In this document: positions 8,859 through 15,667 of the stretch, in pieces
Layout: the number at the start of each line of letters is the position of its first letter
How positions within the stretch are numbered: position 1 is the stretch's first letter
Assembly: GCA_004332335.1 (NCBI GenBank)
Contig: SISS01000002.1
Coordinates: 1 to 64,000 of the forward strand
DNA: 64,000 nucleotides
Source: Methanoregulaceae archaeon UXB-2016
GTDB taxonomy: Archaea > Halobacteriota > Methanomicrobia > Methanomicrobiales > Methanospirillaceae
Direction of reading: 5' to 3'
The notes under the pieces: generated by a model
Told to the model about the DNA's origin: nothing
The model's input: the letters and a program-made list of their open reading frames with translations, nothing else
Databases searched by the model: none
Program-made: the position numbers and the translations under genes

Positions 8859-8995
8859 GCTCTTTCTCCAATCGCTTCGCTACGAAACGACAACTGTGCA
8901 TTCGCGAGATTACTCCCGCGCGGAGGGATGGCGAGGCGCCCGACCCATCGGCCGTCAAAGAGGGGCTGTCACTCCACGCGCGATTATCACAAATA
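8859..8995 (-). repeat. Duplicated leader/promoter region, copy 2
   Basis: This is the counterpart of the copy at 5585-5720, upstream of the intact 916-residue protein. It contains GTGATAATCGC around 8980 and the CCTCTTTGA and GGCGCC blocks in the same order. An AT-rich stretch immediately distal (about 8985-9015) is the probable promoter, implying a leader of more than 100 bases, long for an archaeal mRNA. Confidence 0.55.
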
Positions 8996-9082
8996 CATTT
9001 CTGAGCTGTTAAATCTTTCGTAGAAATATTTCGTAGCACGCCGAAAGTCGGGAACGGAGGCCGCTCCGGCACCCGTATCAGC

Positions 9083-10441
9083 TCAGGGAAGCGGCTGCAG
9101 CGGGTAATATTCCACCGTCACCCGGGCCATGTTAACGCTGTTAACTGAAGGCGGGTGCACCTCAACGGTCTCCATCGGCCGGGCCGTCACAATCCGGATC
9201 CGGTTGCCGGCCATCGCGTAGCCATGGGCCTGGTACCGCTTCAGGTCCTCCACGTGCTCCGGCGCATCGACGTACTCGAGCCGCTCGGTGATCCCAAGCA
9301 GCACGGGCCGGCCGTTGCCGGCGAAGTTCCGGATCTCGACCTCGACCTCCGCGTTGTTCCCGATCATCTGGAGCGCCCGGCGGGTGGCTCCAGTGGAAAC
9401 GAACCCCTCCACCTTCGCCCGCTCACCGCCGTACTCGATCACCAGGCCGTAGCCCGAGCCCGTGTCCTGGCAGCCTTCGAGCACGAGCCCGCCGGCCTCC
9501 TGGTTCTTGCAGAGGAAGCCGGCCTTCCGGCACCGCTCGGTGCGGCAGTCGACGAGGGTTGCGGACTGGACGTAGAACCCGGACTGATAGAGTTCGGTCG
9601 GCACAGTCCCCGAGCGCCGGCCGCAGTCGACCGCGACGCACCGCTCGAAGCGCACATCTTTCACAGTCTGCCGGTGTTTGTCCCACGATCCATCCAGGTG
9701 GAATCCGTCCTGCCAGCAGTCGATCGCCTGGCAGTCCCGAACGGTCATGCGCTCGATGTCCCCGGCGTCCGGGATGTCGAAGCCGCAGGACCAGTCGCGG
9801 ACCCCGGGCACGCCGTCCTTCCCTTCCAGGCCCGAGCCGGCGCCGACCGCGTGGCACTGGTCGAAGAGGACATCGGCAAAGCCGCCGCCCTCCTGCGCGC
9901 CGGCGAGGTTCAGCGAGAAGCTGTGATGGTAGCTCTTGTCCGAGGTGCAACGCCGGAACGTCAGGTTCCGCACAGTCTTTCCTCTCTTTCCCCAGACCAT
10001 GAACGCGGCCGTGCACCCGCCCTTCTGCCCGAACGGCAGGTAGCTCCGACCGTCGAGCGAGTGGGTGAGGTAGACGTCCTCGCAGGTGAACGAGTCGGCC
10101 GCGTCCTGGATGCCCACGTAGCCGAACCCACCGAGGTTCGCGAGCGTCACGCCCGGCGCGTCGACCGCGATCCGGCACGGTTCTCGCTCCGCGATCAGCC
10201 GGGTGAGGCCCGGCCCGGCGCCCCGGACGGTCACCCCCTCCGCCGGCCGGAGATACCGGTTCCCGGCAGCGTTGAACCCGGCGTTGGCATCGAAGGTCCC
10301 GGCCAGCAGCAGGACCTCGCGGTCGGGCACGGCCAGGGCCTTCGCGAGCACGGCGACATCGGTCTTTCCGTCGCAGACGACATCCGCGCCGGCTTTATCG
10401 ATCGGGCTCGCGTCCCGGGCCGCGATCACGATCAGGCTCAT
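9083..10441 (-). CDS. Right-handed parallel beta-helix protein, tail-spike-like
   Basis: A 452-residue protein without signal peptide. The N-terminus (DASPIDKAGADVVCDGKTDV) matches the entry motif of pectate-lyase-like beta-helices, where a solenoid begins after a GxxDDT-type sequence. Residues about 60-370 show short repeated strands with Asn/Cys/Val ladders (FRRCTSDKS, FDQCHAVGAG, VRDCQAIDC, FERCVAVDCG). The last 75 residues form a separate module also found as fragments at 3270 and 13404. Lack of an export signal, together with its place directly after a small membrane protein in a provirus-like block, suggests a virion or element-encoded adhesin rather than a secreted enzyme. Start ATG overlaps the stop of the upstream gene as ATGA. 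Confidence 0.72.
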   Translation of the reverse strand: MSLIVIAARDASPIDKAGADVVCDGKTDVAVLAKALAVPDREVLLLAGTFDANAGFNAAGNRYLRPAEGVTVRGAGPGLTRLIAEREPCRIAVDAPGVTLANLGGFGYVGIQDAADSFTCEDVYLTHSLDGRSYLPFGQKGGCTAAFMVWGKRGKTVRNLTFRRCTSDKSYHHSFSLNLAGAQEGGGFADVLFDQCHAVGAGSGLEGKDGVPGVRDWSCGFDIPDAGDIERMTVRDCQAIDCWQDGFHLDGSWDKHRQTVKDVRFERCVAVDCGRRSGTVPTELYQSGFYVQSATLVDCRTERCRKAGFLCKNQEAGGLVLEGCQDTGSGYGLVIEYGGERAKVEGFVSTGATRRALQMIGNNAEVEVEIRNFAGNGRPVLLGITERLEYVDAPEHVEDLKRYQAHGYAMAGNRIRIVTARPMETVEVHPPSVNSVNMARVTVEYYPLQPLP

Positions 10442-10776
10442 GGCGGCGGGTCCTTCGGCTTGCAGAGCACCAGGGCCAGGGCCTCCAGGTCGGTCACGAA
10501 CCGACCGACACGGCCGGCGATCTCCTGGGCTTCCGCGTCCGTGATCTCCCCATCCGTGCGGGCCACGCGGTAGGCTACGATCTCCTCGCAGAACGAGCGG
10601 ACGAGCGCGAGGAGGGCCGAGATCCGGTTATCGGCGTTCCAGGTCCCGAGGCCGAACGCGGCCCCGACAGACAGCACGAAGAGGGCGACCTGCAGCCAGC
10701 CCTCGGCGATGATGGTGACGCCGCCTCCCGTGGAGGCGGCGATTGTGCCGACGACAAGGCCGGCGAGTGAGTTCAT
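10438..10776 (-). CDS. Small membrane protein of the integrated element (holin-like?)
   Basis: 112 residues with two hydrophobic segments near the N-terminus (about residues 3-20 with Gly/Ala, and 26-47 LQVALFVLSVGAAFGLGTW). A soluble helical, acidic C-terminal half follows, ending in a proline tail. Size and layout resemble phage holins and small virion membrane proteins, but no family motif is decisive. It is translationally coupled to the beta-helix gene through a 4-base overlap and has its own TATA box upstream. Confidence 0.55.
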   Translation of the reverse strand: MNSLAGLVVGTIAASTGGGVTIIAEGWLQVALFVLSVGAAFGLGTWNADNRISALLALVRSFCEEIVAYRVARTDGEITDAEAQEIAGRVGRFVTDLEALALVLCKPKDPPP

Positions 10777-10827
10777 GTGTGATCTCTCGTAGTCTGGAGC
10801 AAGGGCAGGGTGATGTGATATGGGTTG

Positions 10828-10833
10828 AATAAA
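10828..10833 (-). promoter_or_regulatory. TATA box for the membrane protein and beta-helix genes
   Basis: The minus strand reads CCATTTATTCAACCC, with TTTATT at 10828-10833 about 52 bases before the ATG at 10776, predicting a leader of roughly 25 bases. Just upstream, near 10911, the minus strand has a T-run that may end transcription of the preceding gene. Confidence 0.45.
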
Positions 10834-10912
10834 TGGATATCAGTGCCGGCGGAGCCAGGAGTACGCCGCGATGCCGACCGAGATCCATCAATCCACTACC
10901 CCACAAAAAAGG

Positions 10913-11419
10913 TTATGGTTTTGTCGCGACGAGCGCCCGCAGCCCGGACGCGACCTCTGCCGAATCGACAGGAGCGCCACATCGGCGGGATATGCCCGAT
11001 ACTAGCGCCTCCCAATCCCCGATCCAATCGCCGGCCGGGTCGTTCTCCGGGAGCATCCGACAATACCGGCCGGTTGCATCGTTGCCGACGATCGCAGCCA
11101 GGGCGCCGGCTATCCCGTCCTGCCGGACCTGGGCGGCGTCCCGGTCGGTTCGCATCTGCCGCACGACTCCCCGCGCCCGGTCGCGGTCCTCTTCGGCGGC
11201 GGCGTCCTCCTCCCGGCGGCGGGCGAGACTCTCGCGAGCAGCCTGGACAAGTTGAGCCCGGCGATCCTCGGTCAGTGGTTCCGAACCGTAGAGGATCTCA
11301 AGCTGTTGCCGCAAGAATCCCGAGAGGTTGAGCTGGTCGGCGGCGATCATGTCCGTGACCTCGACCGGGAGCCAGACGGTTACCTGTCGAAGCAGCCGGC
11401 CATCCCTATCAACTCTCAT
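10913..11419 (-). CDS. Ribbon-helix-helix-like DNA-binding protein with coiled coil
   Basis: 168 residues. The N-terminus (LRQVTVWLPVEVTDMIAADQ, then LNLSGFLRQQLEILYG) has the strand-helix-helix pattern of a ribbon-helix-helix repressor: alternating VTVWLP residues for the beta ribbon and LSGFLRQQL for the second helix. Residues about 50-105 are charged heptad sequence (LARRREEDAAAEEDRDRARG), probably a coiled coil. The C-terminus is an unknown globular part. Its ATG lies 18 bases from a 47-bp perfect inverted repeat made of GTGTACAC units, so autoregulation through that operator is a natural inference. It follows the chain of small genes that starts at 13216. Confidence 0.65.
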   Translation of the reverse strand: MRVDRDGRLLRQVTVWLPVEVTDMIAADQLNLSGFLRQQLEILYGSEPLTEDRRAQLVQAARESLARRREEDAAAEEDRDRARGVVRQMRTDRDAAQVRQDGIAGALAAIVGNDATGRYCRMLPENDPAGDWIGDWEALVSGISRRCGAPVDSAEVASGLRALVATKP

Positions 11420-11437
11420 CGATCACCCCGCCGGCTA

Positions 11438-11484
11438 ACTGTGTACACAGTGTACACAGTAACTGTGTACACTGTGTACACAGT
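11438..11484. promoter_or_regulatory. 47-bp perfect inverted repeat, probable operator
   Basis: Bases 11438-11460 and 11462-11484 are exact reverse complements of 23 bases around a single A at 11461. The arms contain four GTGTACAC octamers at 11441, 11450, 11465 and 11474 (spacing 9, 15 and 9), and each arm is nested with the self-complementary ACTGTGTACACAGT. A partial extra unit (AGTACACAGTAC) follows at 11484-11493. The position just upstream of the ribbon-helix-helix-like gene suits a multi-site operator. An origin iteron set or a hairpin in the transcript are alternatives. Confidence 0.7.
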
Positions 11485-11493
11485 ACACAGTAC

Positions 11494-11532
<39 letters not shown>

Positions 11533-11538
11533 CGGCAA

Positions 11539-11712
11539 TCAATCGACCTCGATCACCGGATGCTCGATGACGATCCCGGTCTCTTCCACGCGGATCAGGC
11601 CGCAGCGGATGCGCTCATGGTTGCAGTGCCGCATAAACCGATCCCGCTCGCTCTCGGTCGTCACGATCTGGATGTCCCCGCCGCTCTCGAGGCTGACGAA
11701 CTTCCATCTCAT
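11539..11712 (-). CDS. 57-aa element protein, unknown function
   Basis: The ATG at 11712 overlaps the stop of the upstream gene as ATGA. The product begins MRWKFVSLESGGDIQIVTTE and contains RDRFMRHCNHERIRCGLIRV, with two Cys and two His (CNH and C) that might bind metal, then ends in an acidic tail. I do not recognise a family. It is the last gene of the overlapping chain before the (AG) tract. Confidence 0.6.
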   Translation of the reverse strand: MRWKFVSLESGGDIQIVTTESERDRFMRHCNHERIRCGLIRVEETGIVIEHPVIEVD

Positions 11713-11984
11713 CGGGCCACCTCCCGGAACTCGGCCAGCGCCCGGAGGGCCTGCCGGATGCTGCTCCGGGTCGTGTTCGCATAGCTCACGAGCACGGCAT
11801 CGACCGCTCCATCATCCCTGACGCCGTGGGCGTAGGCGATACGGATCCGAGAGATCCAGACTCTTGCCGTGTGCTCGCTGTAGCCGCGCTCCATGAGCCG
11901 GACGAGCCACCGGCGCATCTCGTCCTCATCGACCGCGAGCCCGTGACCGGGTCGGGGAGACCGCGAGACGGCGGGGGCACTCAT
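11709..11984 (-). CDS. Solo SAM-like (core-binding) domain of a tyrosine recombinase
   Basis: 91 residues starting MSAPAVSRS. From about residue 20 (DEMRRWLVRLMERGYSEHTA, RVWISRIRIAYAHGVRDDG, then SSIRQALRALAEFREV) it matches the four-helix N-terminal core-binding domain of XerC/D-type integrases, including the 'G-x-S-x-x-T' turn. No catalytic domain follows, because the stop comes directly after the helical bundle. It could be a recombination directionality or DNA-architecture factor. Both ends overlap neighbours by ATGA, which argues for a functional gene rather than a chance fragment. I chose the ATG at 11984 because of that overlap; an ATG at 11999 is possible. Confidence 0.65.
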   Translation of the reverse strand: MSAPAVSRSPRPGHGLAVDEDEMRRWLVRLMERGYSEHTARVWISRIRIAYAHGVRDDGAVDAVLVSYANTTRSSIRQALRALAEFREVAR

Positions 11985-12076
11985 CGCTCCGACCTCCATT
12001 CGAGCGCCAGCACGACCGCGAGCACGCCGAGCGTGCCGGCCGCAGTCAGGGCTTGGCCGAACGCGGCCAGGGTCAC
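11981..12076 (-). CDS. 31-aa single-helix membrane peptide
   Basis: GTG start at 12076 overlaps the previous stop (GTGA) and the stop overlaps the next ATG. The product is almost entirely one hydrophobic helix (FGQALTAAGTLGVLAVVLAL) with a charged tail EWRSER. Inside a run of coupled small genes such a peptide is plausible as a small virion or membrane component, but no family is recognised. Confidence 0.5.
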   Translation of the reverse strand: MTLAAFGQALTAAGTLGVLAVVLALEWRSER

Positions 12077-12186
12077 GGCTCCCCCGCCTGCCACTTCGGC
12101 GCGTTGACCGCCGCCCGCCAGGGGCAGTCGGTCGGCATGTCGATGTCGTCCTCGTCGGTCTCGAGCCCGCAGCCCGGTATGCACAT
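12073..12186 (-). CDS. 37-aa acidic cysteine-containing peptide
   Basis: ATG at 12186. The product begins MCIPGCGLETDEDDIDMPTD and has three cysteines (two in a CxxxC arrangement), then CPWRAAVNAPKW. It could bind a metal ion. Function is unknown. It is coupled by GTGA overlap to the downstream membrane peptide. Confidence 0.45.
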   Translation of the reverse strand: MCIPGCGLETDEDDIDMPTDCPWRAAVNAPKWQAGEP

Positions 12187-12206
12187 CGCTCACTCGAAGA
12201 CCCGGG

Positions 12207-12350
12207 TCACTCCGCACCCCTCCATGACTGGATCTCCTCGATGCACCGGACGCAGAGCGGCCGGTGATAGGTGCGGAGGGAGTATCGCAGCTCTGCCGGC
12301 CCGATCTCCTGCCGGCACCGCGAGCAGCGGAGCGGGTCAACGAAGGGCAT
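12207..12350 (-). CDS. 47-aa zinc-ribbon-like protein
   Basis: MPFVDPLRCSRCRQEIGPAE begins the protein and RPLCVRCIEEIQ follows after a beta-hairpin-length spacer. The two CxxC pairs form a classic four-cysteine zinc ribbon of the kind common in archaeal viruses and plasmids. The ATG at 12350 lies inside the end of the upstream gene (14-base overlap). Probable DNA- or protein-binding accessory factor. Confidence 0.65.
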   Translation of the reverse strand: MPFVDPLRCSRCRQEIGPAELRYSLRTYHRPLCVRCIEEIQSWRGAE

Positions 12351-12657
12351 CGGCGTCTCCCATCGCGCGGACCGCCTCGTTAAACGCGGTACGCGATACC
12401 GGGATCTCCAGACGGTCAACCCCGCCGATCTCGATGGTGTACCGGCCGGGACTCGCGGTTGCCGGAATCTCGCAGAACGGACCGGGGATCAGGTCCGCAC
12501 CGGGCTTCGCTGCTGGCGATTGTCCGGACGGCACCTCACGCCACCGGGGCTCGTCGACCAGCCCGAACGGGCAGCAGTCCGGAAGGAAGGGATCGATCCC
12601 GGCCGGGATCCGGAGCTCGCACGGATCGTCGGCGCAGGCCCGGCAGCAGAACAGCAT
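12337..12657 (-). CDS. 106-aa element protein with N-terminal cysteine cluster
   Basis: The product starts MLFCCRACADDPCELRIP with five Cys in its first half, then DCCPFG, and ends in a beta-rich segment (GRYTIEIGGVDRLEIPVSRT). The ATG shares a base with the upstream stop (TGATG). Unknown family; cysteine pairs suggest a zinc-binding fold. It sits between the 116-aa and zinc-ribbon genes in a tightly packed leftward series. Confidence 0.55.
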   Translation of the reverse strand: MLFCCRACADDPCELRIPAGIDPFLPDCCPFGLVDEPRWREVPSGQSPAAKPGADLIPGPFCEIPATASPGRYTIEIGGVDRLEIPVSRTAFNEAVRAMGDADALR

Positions 12658-13007
12658 CACGCACCCCCGCCCAGAACCTCGACCGGTCCATCGTGCTGGT
12701 AATAGTGAGCCCGCAGGTGATCGCGCGAGAACATCCACGCGGCAACCTCGACCGGGAAGACCTCACCGTCCGGGACGAACCCGAGCCCGGCACGGGACGC
12801 GCCGAGGAGCATCTGGCCGCTGGCCGAGGTGGCGATGTCGCCGATGGGCTCGCCCTCCTCGCTGTAGAGAACCGCCGAGTACCCGCCGAGGACGCGCGAC
12901 GCGTCCTCGGCCAGGACCCGGTACCGGCGTGGCGTGCCGGCCGTGATCCGGATCTCGATCTCGTCCGAGTTGTCGGCCCGCCCGGCGGTCCCGACCACGG
13001 CCCTCAT
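12657..13007 (-). CDS. 116-aa element protein, unknown
   Basis: A mixed alpha/beta protein (EIEIRITAGTPRRYRVLAED, then GYSAVLYSEEGEPIGDIATS) without membrane segment or metal motif. The pattern of short strands resembles a small beta-barrel, but I do not recognise it. It overlaps the upstream gene by ATGA and the downstream gene by TGATG. Confidence 0.55.
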   Translation of the reverse strand: MRAVVGTAGRADNSDEIEIRITAGTPRRYRVLAEDASRVLGGYSAVLYSEEGEPIGDIATSASGQMLLGASRAGLGFVPDGEVFPVEVAAWMFSRDHLRAHYYQHDGPVEVLGGGA

Positions 13008-13216
13008 GGACTCCTCCGCAGCGCCGACAGGCAGCGCCGGCAGTGGCGCAGGTGCGCGAGCGGTGCCGGTGGTGGCGGGTATTCATTGTAGAACGGTCCG
13101 CACGCGGACATGCCGCAGAGGGCCACGTCGATGATGCTCGTGGCCGGGTAGGCGTGGATTACCCCGCCCCGCCGGTCGCGACGCCATCTCACGCCATCGG
13201 AGCCGGGCGACCTCAC
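13004..13216 (-). CDS. Small element protein at the head of the overlapping gene chain
   Basis: Up to 70 residues. The conserved-looking part is YPATSIIDVALCGMSACGPF and a C-terminal HLRHCRRCLSALRR, giving Cys/His pairs that may bind zinc. The ATG at 13216 lies inside the recombinase remnant in a different frame. A GTG about 18 codons later, giving a start at VIHAYP, is equally possible. It is the first gene of the chain at 13216-11539. Confidence 0.45.
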   Translation of the reverse strand: MRSPGSDGVRWRRDRRGGVIHAYPATSIIDVALCGMSACGPFYNEYPPPPAPLAHLRHCRRCLSALRRSP

Positions 13217-13424
13217 CGACTCGCGCCCCGGTCTCGTACAGCACGGCGACGATAGCCCGGTCCCGGACGGACCGGCACCCGGTCAGCAGTCGCTTGATCT
13301 CCTCGGCCGAGAGGAGGGCCTCGAGTGCAGTCGTGTTGTGGTCGATGGGTGGCGGCCGAATGGCGCGGACCTTCTCGGCCAGGACATCCGAGTACCCATT
13401 CTCGATGAGCCAGAGCACGTGGCG
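13185..13424 (-). pseudogene. Tyrosine recombinase fragment, truncated at both ends
   Basis: About 80 codons match the middle of archaeal XerA/integrase proteins: the end of the core-binding domain (ENGYSDVLAEKVRAIRPP), the linker, then LSAEEIKRLLTGCRSVRDRA and VLYETGARVGEVARLRW. The latter carries the first catalytic Arg of the R..H-R-Y set. The helices before it and the HxxR and Tyr motifs after it are missing. At the left end it abuts the small-gene chain; at the right end (about 13404-13424) it meets a beta-helix fragment on the opposite strand. The gene is dead but marks a recombination boundary of the element. Confidence 0.75.
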
Positions 13425-13586
13425 GAGCTCGAGCGGTACCGGGCCCGGGGCTATGCGATGAAGGACAACCGGATCGCGATCCGAACCGATCTCGCCAATG
13501 TGGTCGATGTGCACCCGCAGTCACTCGGAATGATCGACCTCTCCGGCCTGGTCGTCCCGCCGCCGCGCCCGATTCCGGGAATCTGA
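13404..13586 (+). pseudogene. Third copy of the beta-helix C-terminal module
   Basis: DEPEHVAELERYRARGYAMK, NRIAIRTDLANVVDVHPQSL and LSGLVVPP correspond to the last 60 residues of the 9083-10441 protein (APEHVEDLKRYQAHGYAMAG, VEVHPPSVNSVNM), in inverted orientation. Divergence is larger than between the other two copies. There is no start or upstream domain; similarity begins where the recombinase fragment begins. Confidence 0.65.
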
Positions 13587-13597
13587 TCCTGAGGGAG

Positions 13598-13978
13598 TCA
13601 GCTCCCTCTGCGGTCCGCGAGCTCCGATGAGGAGAGCCCCTCTCTTGCTCGGCGGTTCTCGAAGTAGAGCAGCCCCCCGGCCAGGAGCATGACCAGGTTC
13701 GGGGGCGGCAGAAGCACGGCCACGAGAGCGAGGCGCGTCGCCTCGGCGACCTCTCCCCGGCTCAGGGCCGGAAGGGCCCAGAGCCCAGCCCCGATCCCGG
13801 CCCCGCTCAGGAGCAGAAAGAGCAGGGCGCCTCCCGGCCATGCCCCGGCCATGGGCATCCGGCCCAGCAGCATGGCCGTCAGGGCGATGAGCGCCATGAG
13901 GACCAGGAGGCTGTTCAAAATGATCGAGAGCAGGATCAGCAGCCGGGCCACACGGACCTCACTTCGGGGAGTCGTCAT
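13598..13978 (-). CDS. Small membrane protein, last gene of the bd-oxidase/ABC operon
   Basis: 126 residues, ATG at 13978 (an ATG three codons upstream is also possible). Three or four transmembrane helices can be seen (LLILLSIILNSLLVLMALIA, GALLFLLLSGAGIGAGLW, ATRLALVAVLLPPPNLVMLL), followed by a charged tail LLYFENRRAREGLSSSELAD. No family assigned. Position directly after the ABC permease suggests a subunit or regulator of that transporter. Confidence 0.65.
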   Translation of the reverse strand: MTTPRSEVRVARLLILLSIILNSLLVLMALIALTAMLLGRMPMAGAWPGGALLFLLLSGAGIGAGLWALPALSRGEVAEATRLALVAVLLPPPNLVMLLAGGLLYFENRRAREGLSSSELADRRGS

Positions 13979-14030
13979 CGGGATCATCTCGGACTGGATG
14001 CGCAGGTATATCAATCTGGTGGGACCCCGG

Positions 14031-14711
14031 CTACCGGGCCGAGAAGAGCCGGGGCGAGACGGCCAGGCCGAGCCCCAGGAGCACGGCGGCCGAAACCCAG
14101 GCGAGCACCACGCCCCCCGGAGCCGGTGCCAGGGTCGGTTGAAGGGCCGTGGCGAGCGGCCCGAAAGGAAGGAGCCCCCCTCCGCCCGACGCTGACATGG
14201 TGAACCCCGAGAGGAGCGCGGCGCCGAGGACCGAGAGGATGGCAAAGAGATGCCCCTCGGCGGCCGAGGCCGAGAGCGAGGCCACCAGGACCCCGAGGGC
14301 GTTGGCCCCGAGGAGCGCGGCCGGATAGATGAGCAGGACCAGGGCCGTGGCGAGGAGCGAAGAGCCCCCGAGCGCGAGCAATAGCACGAGCGGCAGGAGG
14401 AGCTGCATTCCATCCTGGAACGCGCTCGCGAGGACATACTCGGCGGCCACCCGCTGGGGCGGGATAGGAAGGACGGCCATGCGCTCGAGCATCCGGCTCT
14501 CCCGGAGATGGATCAATCGGACCGAGGAGCCGAAGACTCCGATAAAGAGCACTGCGGCCGAGAAGCCAAAGGCCTTCATCGAATCCGGAACCGTGGCGAG
14601 CGCGAGTGGTGCAAGGAGGAGCAGGGGGAGCAGAAACTTGAGGAGAAACGCGCGCCTTCCTCGCATCGCCTCCAACAGCTCCTTCTGCGCGAATCCGCCG
14701 AACAGGATCAG
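14031..14711 (-). CDS. ABC-2 type transporter permease
   Basis: About 226 residues and six transmembrane helices. The N-terminus is cytoplasmic (KELLEAMRGRRAFLL), the usual ABC-2 feature before helix 1. The alignment-favoured start is a CTG at 14711 (product MILFGGFAQKELLEAM), which overlaps the ATPase stop as CTGA and follows the purine-rich GAGGAGGGG. The next candidate is a TTG at 14675, which would remove the amphipathic lead-in. It pairs with the ATPase upstream. Substrate unknown; linkage to a cytochrome bd-like protein makes heme, lipid or a redox cofactor possible, but that is inference. The overall layout is also reminiscent of CcmB-type permeases. Confidence 0.75.
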   Translation of the reverse strand: MILFGGFAQKELLEAMRGRRAFLLKFLLPLLLLAPLALATVPDSMKAFGFSAAVLFIGVFGSSVRLIHLRESRMLERMAVLPIPPQRVAAEYVLASAFQDGMQLLLPLVLLLALGGSSLLATALVLLIYPAALLGANALGVLVASLSASAAEGHLFAILSVLGAALLSGFTMSASGGGGLLPFGPLATALQPTLAPAPGGVVLAWVSAAVLLGLGLAVSPRLFSAR

Positions 14712-15667
14712 CCCCCCTCCTCGCGCGTGCGCATAAAGAGATCTCCGAGGCTCGGCCGTTCGATCTCGATGCCCCGGATCTGGCCCCCTTCCTCGACCAC
14801 CTCCGTGACGACCCGTGCGAGCAGGGCCGAGCTCTCTCTGTCACCCGCCGCCTCCCGGGCCAGCACCTGCAGGCGCGGCAGGCCCTCGTCGTCCGTCTCC
14901 TCACCCACACCCTCGATCCCCGGCATCCCCCGAAGCCCGTCGAGAGGGACGGGGGCGGAGAGGCGGATCTCGATCCGCACGGCCCGATCGAGGGAACGCA
15001 TGAGCACCGAGGGCGCCCCCGTGGCGATCACCTCCCCGTGCCTCAACAGGACGACGCGGGTGGCCAGGGCCGTGGCCTCGTGCATGTCGTTCGAAGCGAA
15101 GACCACGGTCGTTCCGGCCTCGGCCGTCTCCTGGACGAGCGTATAGAGGGCGAGACGCGCATGATAGTCGATCCCCATCGACGGCTCGTCGAGGAGCAGA
15201 AGGTGCGGGGCATGGACCAGGGCCTCGATCAGCCCGAGCTTGCGCCGCATGCCATAGGAGTAGGTCGCCACAGGATCGTCCTGCCGCTCCCGGAGATCGA
15301 ATCGATCGAAGAGCGCATCGAGCCGCTCCCGGGCCTGAGCGGGAGCGAGCCCATAGGCCCGGGCAAAGAACCGGGCGTTCTCGTACCCGGTCAGGGGCTC
15401 CCAGTGGCCGGCGTGATCGAAGAGCACCCCGATCCGGGAGAGCGAGCGCCGGGCAAGCGGGCCCTGCCCCCACCACGCGATCGTACCCCGGTCCGGCACG
15501 AGGAGCCCGGCCATGACCCGAAGCAGGGTCGACTTGCCCGAGCCGTTCCCGCCGAGGAGGCCGATCACCTCCCCCTCGCCGGCCTCGAGGGTCACGCCCT
15601 GGAGTGCGGCGATCGAGCCGAACGACAGGCAGAGCTCGTTCAGGGCGAGGACGGCCTCGGCCCTCAT
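14708..15667 (-). CDS. ABC transporter ATP-binding protein
   Basis: 319 residues with the full set of ATPase motifs: Walker A GGNGSGKST (39-47), signature YSYGMRRKLGL, Walker B LLLLDEPSMGID and a D-loop/H-loop pattern (GTTVVFASNDMHEA). The signature has Tyr-Gly-Met-Arg, as in CcmA/NatA-type exporters. A C-terminal extension of about 90 residues (from RAVRIEIRLSAPVP) is usual in ABC-2 exporters. The ATG at 15667 overlaps the stress-protein gene stop by four bases, and its own stop overlaps the permease start. The pair would move a substrate outward across the membrane. Confidence 0.85.
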   Translation of the reverse strand: MRAEAVLALNELCLSFGSIAALQGVTLEAGEGEVIGLLGGNGSGKSTLLRVMAGLLVPDRGTIAWWGQGPLARRSLSRIGVLFDHAGHWEPLTGYENARFFARAYGLAPAQARERLDALFDRFDLRERQDDPVATYSYGMRRKLGLIEALVHAPHLLLLDEPSMGIDYHARLALYTLVQETAEAGTTVVFASNDMHEATALATRVVLLRHGEVIATGAPSVLMRSLDRAVRIEIRLSAPVPLDGLRGMPGIEGVGEETDDEGLPRLQVLAREAAGDRESSALLARVVTEVVEEGGQIRGIEIERPSLGDLFMRTREEGG

